64,000 nt of DNA from Actinoplanes xinjiangensis. GTDB taxonomy: Bacteria > Actinomycetota > Actinomycetes > Mycobacteriales > Micromonosporaceae. Numbering within the stretch: the stretch's first letter is position 1; each line of letters starts with the position of its first letter. Positions 55,845 to 64,000 of this stretch are shown piece by piece. Made by a program: the position numbers and the translations under genes. Where the stretch lies: NCBI RefSeq assembly GCF_003148685.1, contig NZ_QGGR01000015.1:186001-250000 (forward strand). The letters are read 5' to 3'. The notes beneath the pieces were generated by a model. The model did not search any database. It saw nothing but the letters and a program-made list of their open reading frames with translations, and had not been told where the DNA came from.

Positions 55845-57479
55845 ATGCTTGGGAAACGCCCGTGGAAGATGGCGGCCGTAGCGGCCGCCATCTCCTTGTT
55901 GGTCGCCGGTTGTGGCAGTGGTGATTCGGAAGACCCGACGGCCACCGCCAACACGGTCGTGATCGGCATCAACGAGCCGCAACACCTTCTCCCCACCAAC
56001 GCCACCGACAGCAGCAGCGCGCAGGTCCTCAACTCCCTCTTCTACCCGCTGGTCAGCTTCGACGCGGAGAAGAAGCCGGTCGAGGTCGCCGCCGAGAAGA
56101 TCTCGGCGTCGAAGAACAACCGGTTGTGGACCATCAAGCTCAAGCCGGGCTACACCTTCCACAACGGCGAGCCGGTCACCGCGCAGAACTACATCGACGC
56201 GTGGAACTACGGCGCCTACAAGCCCAACGCCCAGGGTGGTGGCTACTTCTTCGAGCGGATCGCCGGATACGCCGACCTGAACCCGCTCGACCCCGACGGT
56301 GCCGGCCCGGAGAAGGCGCCGGAGCCGGCGACCAACAAGATGTCCGGGCTGAAGAAGATCGACGACCTGACCTTCACGGTGACGCTCTCCGCCCCGTTCG
56401 CCAGCTTCAAGTCGGTGATCGCCTACTCGGTGTTCTACCCGCTGCCCAAGGCGGCGTTCTCCTCCGACGGCGTGATCGCCAAGGGGTTCGAGGACAAGCT
56501 GATCGGTAACGGCCCCTTCAAGATGAAGGGCAGCTGGGAGCACGACGACAAGATCGTCGTGGAGAAGTACAGCGACTTCAAGGGCGTGGTCCCGAAGATC
56601 GACGGCGTGACCTGGAAGATCTACGGGGACCAGATGGCCGCGTACGCCGACCTGGTCAGCAACAACCTCGACGTGCAGACCGCGATCCCGACGGACGCGC
56701 TGGCCAACGCTCCGGCCGACCTCGGTGAGCGGTTCCTGAAGAGCGAGAACTCGGTCTTCGAGTTCATCGGCTTCCCGACCTTCCTCCCCCAGTACAAGAA
56801 CGCGAACGTCCGCAAGGCGATCTCGATGGCGATCAACCGGGAGGAGATCGCCTCCCAGATCTTCCTGGGCTCCCGCACGGCGGCGAAGGCGTTCGTCTCC
56901 CCGGTGGTGAGCGGCTTCCGCGAGAACAGCTGCGGCGATGCGTGCAACTACAACCCGACGAAGGCGCGTGATCTGTACCGGGAGAACGGCGGCCCGGACG
57001 AAATCAAGATCACCTACAACGTCGACGGTGGTCACAAGTCCTGGGTCGACGCCACCTGCAACCAGATCCGTGCGTCGCTGCAGGTCAAGTGCATCGGCGA
57101 GCAGGAGCCGAAGTTCGCGGTCATGCAGGACAAACTCCAGAACAAGCAGGACATCGGCCTGATCCGTCTCGGCTGGATCATGGACTACCCGCTGATGGAG
57201 AACTACCTCAACCCGCTGTACGGCACCAACGGCGGCTCGAACTACTACGGCTGGTCGAGCACCGCCTTCGACACGCTGGTGAAGCAGGGTTCGGAGGCGT
57301 CCTCGCCGGAGGCGTCGATCAAGAAGTGGCAGGCCGCGGAGGACATCCTCGCCGACGAGATGCCGGTCATCCCGCTGCGGTACGGCCAGAACGTCTTCGG
57401 CTACTCCGAGCGGGTGGCGAACGTCGAGATGGACCTGTTCAGCAAGGTGAACCTGTACGAGATCGAAACAGTCGTCTGA
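55845..57479 (+). CDS. dppA: Peptide ABC transporter substrate-binding lipoprotein
   Basis: 544 residues. Lipoprotein signal with lipobox LVAGC (about Cys20), then a cluster-C binding fold (SBP_bac_5): LNSLFYPLVSFD, FHNGEPVTAQNYIDAWNYG, the NGPFKMKGSWEHDDKIVVEKY block and C-terminal MPVIPLRYGQNVFGYS. DppA/OppA family; which peptides it takes cannot be read from sequence. AAGGAGG 9 bases before ATG 55845. First gene of a five-gene operon, separated from the permease genes by a hairpin. Confidence 0.9.
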   Translation: MLGKRPWKMAAVAAAISLLVAGCGSGDSEDPTATANTVVIGINEPQHLLPTNATDSSSAQVLNSLFYPLVSFDAEKKPVEVAAEKISASKNNRLWTIKLKPGYTFHNGEPVTAQNYIDAWNYGAYKPNAQGGGYFFERIAGYADLNPLDPDGAGPEKAPEPATNKMSGLKKIDDLTFTVTLSAPFASFKSVIAYSVFYPLPKAAFSSDGVIAKGFEDKLIGNGPFKMKGSWEHDDKIVVEKYSDFKGVVPKIDGVTWKIYGDQMAAYADLVSNNLDVQTAIPTDALANAPADLGERFLKSENSVFEFIGFPTFLPQYKNANVRKAISMAINREEIASQIFLGSRTAAKAFVSPVVSGFRENSCGDACNYNPTKARDLYRENGGPDEIKITYNVDGGHKSWVDATCNQIRASLQVKCIGEQEPKFAVMQDKLQNKQDIGLIRLGWIMDYPLMENYLNPLYGTNGGSNYYGWSSTAFDTLVKQGSEASSPEASIKKWQAAEDILADEMPVIPLRYGQNVFGYSERVANVEMDLFSKVNLYEIETVV

Positions 57480-57498
57480 TCTGACGCCTTGCACACTG

Positions 57499-57533
57499 GT
57501 GGCGTCACGGAGCGTATGCGACCGTGACGCCAC
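57499..57533 (+). terminator. Hairpin between the binding-protein and permease genes
   Basis: GTGGCGTCACGG (57499-57510), 11-base loop, CCGTGACGCCAC (57522-57533), twelve perfect pairs. Probably reduces read-through and protects the binding-protein mRNA. Confidence 0.8.
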
Positions 57534-57607
57534 TACTGTGTGAACCGACCTTTCCCGTCGCCGGCTCACGAGGCCAGCGCTCCTTCGCGGAAGAAGTTCG
57601 AATCCGT

Positions 57608-58534
57608 ATGTTCCGCTACATCGTGCGGCGCCTACTGCAGATGATCCTGACGTTCTTCGGGGCCACCTTCGTGGTATTCGCGCTGATGTTCGCCAACCAG
57701 GACGACCCCATCCAGGCGCTGGCGGGCGAGAAACCAGTAAGTGACTCTCTGCGAGAAGCGCTCACTGAGCGTTACCACTTGGACGAGGGTCTCCTCGGCC
57801 AGTACTGGTACTACATGACCAATCTGCTCACCGGCGATCTCGGTGAGTCGATCTCCGGCCGGGACATCTCCGCACTGCTCGAGAGCTCCTGGCCGGTGAC
57901 CGTCCAACTGTCGTTCATGGCGCTCGTGCTCGCGGCCGGGCTGGCCCTCGCCGCCGGTGTCTGGTCGGCCATCCGCCGGGGCGGGATCTTCGACAACGGC
58001 GTCCTGGCGTTCACCCTCCTGCTGCTGGCCCTGCCGATCGTCGTCCTCGCACCGGTCGCCCAGTGGATCTTCGGGATGGAGCTGGGCTGGTTCCCGGCGA
58101 CCGCGTCCCGCAACGCCTCCTTCTACGCGCTGCTGCTGCCGGCCATCGTGCTGGCCACCACGGTGGTGGCCACCCAGCTGCGGGTCACCCGTACCTCAGT
58201 GGTGGAGAACCTGCGTGCCGACTATGTGCGGACCGCCCGGGCCAAGGGCCTGGCTCCGCGCCGGATCATCTGGGTGCACGTGCTGCGCAACTCGCTGATC
58301 CCGTTCATCACCCTGATCGGTGTCGATCTGGGCGTGCTGATGTCCGGCGCGCTCGTCACCGAGGAGGTCTTCAACATCCCGGGCGTCGGCTCCAAACTCG
58401 CCCAGGGCATCCGCACCGAGGACGGGCCGATGGTGGTCGGTTTCGTCAGTGTTCTGGTGATCGTCTTCCTGGTCATGAACCTCGTCGTCGATCTGCTCTA
58501 TGCCGCCCTCGACCCCAGGATCCGCTATGAGTGA
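57608..58534 (+). CDS. dppB: Peptide ABC transporter permease, DppB type
   Basis: 308 residues with six membrane segments. Typical N-terminus MFRYIVRRLLQMILTFFGATF, then the long periplasmic loop, and the EAA loop VVENLRADYVRTARAKGLAPRRIIWVHVLRN that contacts the ATPases. Ends ALDPRIRYE as in the family. Stop overlaps the dppC start by 8 bases. Confidence 0.92.
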   Translation: MFRYIVRRLLQMILTFFGATFVVFALMFANQDDPIQALAGEKPVSDSLREALTERYHLDEGLLGQYWYYMTNLLTGDLGESISGRDISALLESSWPVTVQLSFMALVLAAGLALAAGVWSAIRRGGIFDNGVLAFTLLLLALPIVVLAPVAQWIFGMELGWFPATASRNASFYALLLPAIVLATTVVATQLRVTRTSVVENLRADYVRTARAKGLAPRRIIWVHVLRNSLIPFITLIGVDLGVLMSGALVTEEVFNIPGVGSKLAQGIRTEDGPMVVGFVSVLVIVFLVMNLVVDLLYAALDPRIRYE

Positions 58535-59414
58535 CCCCACCACCGCCATGGTCGACAGCCGGCCGCGCGGCCTCGCCGGCGACGCGTGGAACGATCTGCG
58601 CCGTAGCAAGATCTTCTGGACCTCGTCCGTCCTGGTCTTCCTGATCCTGCTGATGGCGTTCTTCCCGACGCTGTTCACCTCTGCCGACCCCACCGACTGC
58701 GCGTTGTCGAGGCAGCACGACGGCCCGTCCGGCGGGGCGCTGTTCGGGTACGACTTCCAGGGCTGCGACGTGCTCGCCCGTACGGTGCACGGCGCCGGCA
58801 ACTCGATCCAGGTCGGACTGGTCTCCACCCTGCTGGCCGGTCTGATCGGCCTGTGCTTCGGCATGGCCGCCGGCTACTTCGGCGGCGCGGTCGACGCCGT
58901 CCTGTCCCGCGGCATCGACATCGTGCTCGGCATCCCGTTCCTGCTCGGCGCGGTGGTCTTCTCCGGCCGGCTCTCCGGCGCCGGTGACGACGGTGTCACC
59001 GCGGTGACACTCACGCTCGGCCTGCTGACCTGGACCTCGGCGGCCCGGGTGATGCGTTCCTCGGTGGTCGCGGCGAAGAATCAGGACTATGTGGCGGCGG
59101 CCCGGATGCTCGGCGCCAGCCCGGCCCGGCTGATGTTCCGGCACATCCTGCCGAACGCGATCGCCCCGTTCATCGTGGTGATGGCCCTGCTGCTGGGTGC
59201 CAACATCGCGGCGGAGGCGACGCTGTCCTACCTCCGGGTGGGGCTGAAGGGCGAGGCGATCAGCTGGGGGCTGCAGATCGCCGACGCCCAGAAACACGCC
59301 CGGGCGGCAGCCGCGCCGCTGGTCTGGCCGTCGGTGTTCCTCGCCGCCACGGTGCTGGCCTTCATCATGCTGGGCGACGCCATCCGCGACGCCTTCGACC
59401 CGAAGCTGCGGTGA
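58527..59414 (+). CDS. dppC: Peptide ABC transporter permease, DppC type
   Basis: 295 residues. N-terminal cytosolic stretch AWNDLRRSKIF, first helix, a periplasmic loop, then four to five helices with the EAA loop VVAAKNQDYVAAARMLGASPARLMFRHILPN, and the C-terminal GDAIRDAFDPKLR typical of DppC. It has an unusual Cys pair in the periplasmic loop (TDCALS and FQGCDV), possibly a disulfide. ATG 58527 overlaps dppB. Confidence 0.92.
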   Translation: MSDPTTAMVDSRPRGLAGDAWNDLRRSKIFWTSSVLVFLILLMAFFPTLFTSADPTDCALSRQHDGPSGGALFGYDFQGCDVLARTVHGAGNSIQVGLVSTLLAGLIGLCFGMAAGYFGGAVDAVLSRGIDIVLGIPFLLGAVVFSGRLSGAGDDGVTAVTLTLGLLTWTSAARVMRSSVVAAKNQDYVAAARMLGASPARLMFRHILPNAIAPFIVVMALLLGANIAAEATLSYLRVGLKGEAISWGLQIADAQKHARAAAAPLVWPSVFLAATVLAFIMLGDAIRDAFDPKLR

Positions 59415-59433
59415 CAAAGGTGATGGTGATCCT

Positions 59434-60457
<1,024 letters not shown>

Positions 60458-60465
<8 letters not shown>

Positions 60466-61429
60466 CGTCGTCCTCGAGACCAAGAACCTGGTCAAGCACT
60501 TCAAGGAGGTCCGGGCGGTCGACGGGGTGGACCTGCAACTGCGCCGGGGCGAGACGCTCGGTGTGGTCGGCGAGTCCGGCTGCGGCAAGTCGACGCTGGC
60601 CAAGCTGCTGGTCGGGTTGGAGAAGCCGACGTCCGGGGCGGTCTCGGTGCGCGGCCAGGACATGACCCGGCTCAAGGGCGGCGACCTGCGCCGGGCCCGC
60701 CGCAACATCCAGATGGTGTTGCAGGACCCGTACACCTCGCTCAATCCGCGGATGACGGTCGGCGACATCATCGGCGAGCCGTTCGAGATCCACTCCGAGG
60801 TGGTGCCGAAGGGCAAGCGGCAGCAGGCCGTGCAGGACCTCCTCGACACGGTCGGGCTGAACCCGGACCACATCAACCGCTATCCGCACCAGTTCTCCGG
60901 CGGCCAGCGGCAGCGCATCGGCATCGCCCGGGCGCTGGCCCTCAAGCCGGAGATCATCGTCTGCGACGAGCCGGTGTCGGCGCTGGACGTGTCCATCCAG
61001 GCGCAGGTGATCAATCTGCTGGAGCGGCTGCAGGACGACTTCGGGCTGTCGTACATCTTCATCGCCCATGACCTGTCCGTGGTCCGGCACATCTCCGACC
61101 GGGTCGCCGTCATGTACCTCGGCAAGATCGTCGAGCAGGGGCACGACGTCGCGATCTACGACCAGCCGACCCACCCGTACACCCAGGCTCTGCTCTCGGC
61201 CGTGCCCGTGCCGGACCCGCGCCTGCGGGGTCACCGCAAGCAGATCATCCTGGAGGGCGACGTCCCGTCGCCGGCGAACCCGCCGTCCGGATGCCGCTTC
61301 CGCACCCGTTGCTGGAAGGCGCAGCAGATCTGCGCCGACCAGGAGCCGGTGCTGCAGATCCGGGAGCGCTCGCCGCACCCGAGCGCCTGCCATTTCGCCG
61401 AGATCGGCGGCGTCCTCCGGGGACGATGA
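60458..61429 (+). CDS. dppF: Peptide ABC transporter ATPase, DppF type
   Basis: 323 residues. Walker A GESGCGKST, Q loop VLQDPYTSLNPRMTV, signature FSGGQRQR, Walker B IIVCDEPVSALD, H-loop AHDLS, and the C-terminal Cys-containing segment GCRFRTRCWKAQQIC...CHFAE. Pairs with DppD to power the transporter. GTG 60458 has GGGAGGT upstream. Last gene of the operon. Confidence 0.94.
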
Positions 61430-61446
61430 GCCTGACCTGCGAGAGT

Positions 61447-61479
61447 TCGGGCCGGGAGATCCGTGATCTCCCGGCCCGA
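61447..61479 (+). terminator. Terminator of the peptide ABC operon
   Basis: TCGGGCCGGGAGATC (61447-61461), loop CGT, GATCTCCCGGCCCGA (61465-61479): fifteen perfect pairs, followed by GGCTCTTCCTC. Confidence 0.92.
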
Positions 61480-61575
61480 GGCTCTTCCTCAACGACTGCG
61501 CCGGGAGATCGACTCTACGTTCGGGGTCAAATGAAAGAGCATAATTTGCTAGACGAAAGCGCTACTTCAGAGACT

Positions 61576-61596
61576 TTGACTAGTTAGTCCGATATG
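61576..61596 (+). promoter_or_regulatory. AT-rich promoter region with GACTA-GT-TAGTC palindrome
   Basis: TTGACT (61576-61581) overlaps a perfect 5-bp dyad GACTA/TAGTC (61578-61589), followed by GATATG. Markedly AT-rich for this genome, suggesting a regulated, strong promoter for the Gly-rich protein. Confidence 0.45.
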
Positions 61597-61603
61597 GCAC
61601 CGT

Positions 61604-61645
61604 CTGTTTACCGAGATACCTACTCGAGAGGAAAACGGTAAACAG
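61604..61645 (+). promoter_or_regulatory. 5'-leader stem-loop of the Gly-rich protein gene
   Basis: CTGTTTACCG (61604-61613) and CGGTAAACAG (61636-61645) are perfect complements; the 22-base loop contains the only Shine-Dalgarno-like sequence (GAGAGGA), and the right arm ends one base before ATG 61647. Confidence 0.7.
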
Positions 61646-61646
61646 C

Positions 61647-62540
61647 ATGAACAAGACGATGCGTTCGGTGACGATGGCCGGGCTCGGCCTTCTGGCCGGT
61701 GCAAGTGTCGCGGCGGCGCCGGCAATGGCCGGTAGCACCACCACCGCCGTGGCCAAGCCGGAGAACGCCGCGGTTCAGCAGTACATCCCGTACGGCACCG
61801 CAGTGGTCGGGTACTACGGCTCGCGGGTCGGCTGCCAGCGCGCCGCCGTGCTCGGTGGCTCGCGTGGCTTCTGGGCCAGCTCCGCCTACAGCTGCAACAC
61901 CGTCTCGGTCGTCCCGGCCGGGGTCATCGGCGTCCGTCCGGGGGCGTACGCGCTCGCGGTCGACCCCGACGACTGCAACTGGGGCGCGGCGGGCTTCCAG
62001 AGCTTCTACACCACCCAGGCGTTCCGCTTCTCGGGTGACAGCTTCCTGGCGTACGGCCCGCAGTGGCGTGCCTGGGTCGCCAGCCCGGTCGGGATCAGCC
62101 CGTTCGGGTACCGCACCGGCTTCAACAGCTGGTGGCGCTACGGCAACCGCGGCCACGGCTGGGGCAACCGTTGGGGTCACCCGGGTCACTGGGGCCACGG
62201 CGGTCACGGCGGCGGCCACGGTGGCGGCCGCGGCGGCTGGTACGGCGGCGGCTTCGGTGGCGGCCACGGCGGTGGCGGCGGCTTCGGTGGCGGTCACGGT
62301 GGCGGTCACGGCGGCGGCCGCGGCGGCGGCTTCGGTGGCGGCCACGGCGGCGGCCACGGCGGCGGTTTCGGTGGCGGCAACGGTGGCGGCCGGGGCGGCG
62401 CCATCGGCGGCGCGATCGCGGGTGGCCACGGTGGCGGCCGTGGCGGTGCCATCGCCGGCGTCATCGCGGGCGGTAACGGTGGCGGCCGTGGCGGTGCCAT
62501 TGCCGGCGTCATCGCCGGTGGCAATGGCGGCGGCCGCTAA
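61647..62540 (+). CDS. Secreted Gly/His-rich repeat protein
   Basis: 297 residues. Sec signal peptide cleaved after AMA (about residue 28). Residues 29-165 form a small unique domain with Cys63, Cys83 and Cys110 and many Tyr/Trp. From about 168 on it is low-complexity: HGGG/GGGF/GGGR repeats with numerous His, then three GG(N/H)GGGRGGAI(A/G)G(A/V)IAG units. No named family recognised. Could be a surface matrix, metal-binding or antimicrobial-like protein; all are guesses. Own AT-rich promoter, leader stem-loop and strong terminator. Confidence 0.8.
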   Translation: MNKTMRSVTMAGLGLLAGASVAAAPAMAGSTTTAVAKPENAAVQQYIPYGTAVVGYYGSRVGCQRAAVLGGSRGFWASSAYSCNTVSVVPAGVIGVRPGAYALAVDPDDCNWGAAGFQSFYTTQAFRFSGDSFLAYGPQWRAWVASPVGISPFGYRTGFNSWWRYGNRGHGWGNRWGHPGHWGHGGHGGGHGGGRGGWYGGGFGGGHGGGGGFGGGHGGGHGGGRGGGFGGGHGGGHGGGFGGGNGGGRGGAIGGAIAGGHGGGRGGAIAGVIAGGNGGGRGGAIAGVIAGGNGGGR

Positions 62541-62650
62541 GGAAGTAGCAACCGGGTAGGGGTCACGGGATGTAGCGGCACCGACTCCGGAATCCAGGAC
62601 GCGACGCTGCTCCCGTGAACGGAAGAACACCCTTTCACGATGGTTGCCTA

Positions 62651-62690
62651 CTGCAGCCGGGCCGACATCGGCCCGGCTGCAGTCCTTTTC
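62651..62690. terminator. Terminator between Gly-rich gene and chorismate mutase
   Basis: CTGCAGCCGGGCCGA (62651-62665), CA, TCGGCCCGGCTGCAG (62668-62682), then TCCTTTTC. Fifteen perfect pairs; the T-run favours the plus-strand gene, and the convergent chorismate mutase may use the stem too. Confidence 0.9.
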
Positions 62691-62715
62691 CCGGGTGTCC
62701 GGCCGGGCCCGACTG

Positions 62716-63006
62716 TCAGAGCGGGCCGCGGCCCGAGCGCAGCAGCAGCAGCGCGACCTGGGTGCCGTCCGGCCCCAGGGCCTCGCGGAAGTGCTCGATG
62801 ATCTCCCGTTCCCGGGCCAGCACCAGGCGGGTGCCGCCGCTGGCCATCCGGGTCTTGCCGACCTCCTGAGACAGCGCGGCGCGTTCCTGCCACAGCTCGA
62901 TGATCGTCTCGTCGATCTCGTTGATGCGTTCACGAATGGCACGGATCTTCGCGGCGGCCGCGTCCTCGCCCGCGCCGGTGGTCTGGTCCATCACGTCGGC
63001 GGTCAT
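62716..63006 (-). CDS. Chorismate mutase, AroQ type
   Basis: Rearranges chorismate to prephenate for Phe and Tyr synthesis. 96 residues, all helical: IRERINEIDETIIELWQERAALSQEVGKTRM carries the conserved Arg, Asp-Glu and Lys residues of AroQ, and the C-terminal helix begins REREIIEHFREALG. ATG 63006 is preceded by GAGGAGCAGGAC; a Met 11 codons earlier has no site. No signal peptide, so cytosolic. Stand-alone gene, not fused to DAHP synthase or prephenate dehydratase. Confidence 0.88.
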   Translation of the reverse strand: MTADVMDQTTGAGEDAAAAKIRAIRERINEIDETIIELWQERAALSQEVGKTRMASGGTRLVLAREREIIEHFREALGPDGTQVALLLLRSGRGPL

Positions 63007-63053
63007 GTCCTGCTCCTCGGGTGCTGGGGTCCCGGCCACCCAGGCCCGGACAG

Positions 63054-63089
63054 CATCAAGCCCCGGGCTGGGAGGCCCGGGGCTTGATG
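63054..63089. terminator. 15-bp-stem hairpin between the 5'-nucleotidase and chorismate mutase genes
   Basis: CATCAAGCCCCGGGC (63054-63068), loop TGGGAG, GCCCGGGGCTTGATG (63075-63089), perfect. It lies downstream of the 5'-nucleotidase gene and upstream of chorismate mutase on the minus strand. The remaining bases to 63241 show nothing else. Confidence 0.8.
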
Positions 63090-63241
63090 TAGGTCTGGGG
63101 TTCAGGAGCGACCTACGGCTGCCGGGCTTCCGGTGCCATAGGTAAACGATCGCGCCTGCTGGATCACGAGCCGAGTATGCCCCCGGCTCGGACGGTCCCG
63201 CAAGGAAACCGCCCGAGTGTTGGGACGAAAGTCTGCGCTGA

Positions 63242-64000
63242 TCAGGAGGTGGTCGAAATGCGGTCGGCGGGCCCCGGCGCGATCGGGCCGGTGGCCAGGT
63301 GTGCCACGAGCGCGTCCACGTCGAAGCCCGGTGCGGTGACCCGTCCGTCCGGGCCCTGGTTCAGGTTGCTGAACCCGTCGCCGCCGTTGGCCAGGAAGTC
63401 GTTCGTGGTCACCAGGTAGTTCGCGGCCGGGTCGATCGGCGTTCCGTTCAGCGACAGGTTGCGGATCTTCGAGCCGGGTGCGGCCGATGCGCTCCACGTG
63501 TAGGTCAGGCCGGCCGACACCTGGAGGATCCGCTGGGTGGTCTGCCCGGCGAACCCGACGAACTGCTGCTCCAGCACGTCCTTGAGTTCCGCACCGGTGA
63601 AGCTCTGGGTGACGACCAGGTTGTTGAACGGCTGGACGGTGAACGCCTCGCCGTACGTCACCTGGCCGTAGGGCTCACCGCCGCTGGTCTGATCGGCGTC
63701 CAGGTCGGCGCGGATGCCGCCGGGGTTCATCAGGGCGATCTGCGCGCCGGCCGACCGCGTGTACGCCAGCTGCGCGTCGGCGATCACGTCACCGAGCGGG
63801 CTCTCACCGGCCGCCGTCGTGGTCCGGACGATGTCCGCGCTGATGCTGCCGACCAGCCGGTTCGCGATCGGTGCGACCGCGGTGCGGTACTTGTCGGCGA
63901 CGGTCCTGGCGGCCGCGTCGACGGTGTCCGGATTCTTCAGGTACGCCCCGGCGGCGTCCCGCTTCCAGCCACCGTTGCCGTCCGGCACGCCGTTCTCGAC
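63242..64000 (-). CDS. 5'-nucleotidase / UDP-sugar hydrolase, C-terminal part
   Basis: At least 252 residues, continuing beyond the window end, so the start and the N-terminal metallophosphatase domain are outside. The visible part is the 5'-nucleotidase C-terminal substrate domain: ESPLGDVIADAQL, IALMNPGGIRADL, VTYGEAFTVQPFNNLVV, and NYLVTTNDFLANGGDGF, which hold the adenine-stacking aromatics and phosphate-contact residues. Typically a secreted enzyme hydrolysing extracellular nucleotides. No other gene follows it before the chorismate mutase hairpin. Confidence 0.92.
   Translation of the reverse strand, partial: VENGVPDGNGGWKRDAAGAYLKNPDTVDAAARTVADKYRTAVAPIANRLVGSISADIVRTTTAAGESPLGDVIADAQLAYTRSAGAQIALMNPGGIRADLDADQTSGGEPYGQVTYGEAFTVQPFNNLVVTQSFTGAELKDVLEQQFVGFAGQTTQRILQVSAGLTYTWSASAAPGSKIRNLSLNGTPIDPAANYLVTTNDFLANGGDGFSNLNQGPDGRVTAPGFDVDALVAHLATGPIAPGPADRISTTS

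Noticed and set aside
62150..62540. CRISPR-like or non-coding repeat block
   Set aside because: It is the coding sequence of Gly/His repeats in one uninterrupted frame with a signal peptide.

Overview
The window is a GC-rich chromosomal segment from an actinomycete. Codon use with strong GC3, many GTG starts, a WhiB protein, GuaB3, a DUF5319 protein, a type VII secretion-related EspC-like gene and a His-rich GroEL beside groES all point to Actinomycetota. The overall gene order fits Micromonosporaceae (Actinoplanes-like); the family assignment is inference. I see no rRNA, tRNA, CRISPR array, integrase or transposase. It reads as core chromosome with small lineage-specific insertions.

Layout. 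1-6.4 kb: end of the rplM-rpsI ribosomal operon, then glmM and glmS (amino-sugar supply for peptidoglycan), enclosing an inverted pair (aminotransferase and MmpS-like membrane protein). 6.4-8.3 kb: an EspC-like protein and an alpha/beta hydrolase. 8.4-16.5 kb: cell-wall and tRNA-modification block acpS, nnr, alr, hydrolase, tsaE, ung, tsaB, rimI, tsaD and a small monooxygenase-fold protein. 16.5-20.1 kb: a heterodimeric ABC exporter whose two ATPase domains are degenerate in complementary ways. 20.1-22.4 kb: groES-groEL, with a readable promoter set between two CIRCE operators. 22.4-24.1 kb: a THUMP-like methyltransferase and YbaK. 24.5-29.0 kb: xylose-type sugar ABC transporter plus ROK regulator. 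29.1-34.2 kb: two tandem copies of an undescribed two-gene module (helical-repeat protein plus M16-like peptidase), one with an intact zinc motif and one broken and membrane anchored. 34.3-35.8 kb: membrane-anchored sulfite-oxidase-like molybdoenzyme. 36-41 kb: whiD-like regulator, atypical LuxR regulator, DUF5319, guaB, guaB3. 41.2-45.7 kb: M1 lipoprotein peptidase, LytR-CpsA-Psr ligase, secreted subtilase. 45.7-49.3 kb: guaA and two double-NUDIX hydrolases. 49.4-55.6 kb: pssA and psd (phosphatidylethanolamine synthesis), then a PspC/LiaF-like envelope-stress locus with its own kinase and regulator. 55.8-61.4 kb: dipeptide/oligopeptide ABC operon. 61.6-64 kb: secreted Gly/His-rich protein, chorismate mutase, and the end of a 5'-nucleotidase.

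Two patterns cross the window. First, at least twelve genes have a TAnnnT box ending exactly 6 or 7 bases before the start codon and no usable Shine-Dalgarno, the layout of leaderless transcription. Second, several genes are followed by imperfect tandem copies of their own last codons and stop codon. The best candidates for undescribed biology are the duplicated M16 module, the complementary-dead ABC exporter, the methyltransferase-like/Psd fusion and the hairpin-wrapped start regions of guaA and of the Gly-rich secreted protein.
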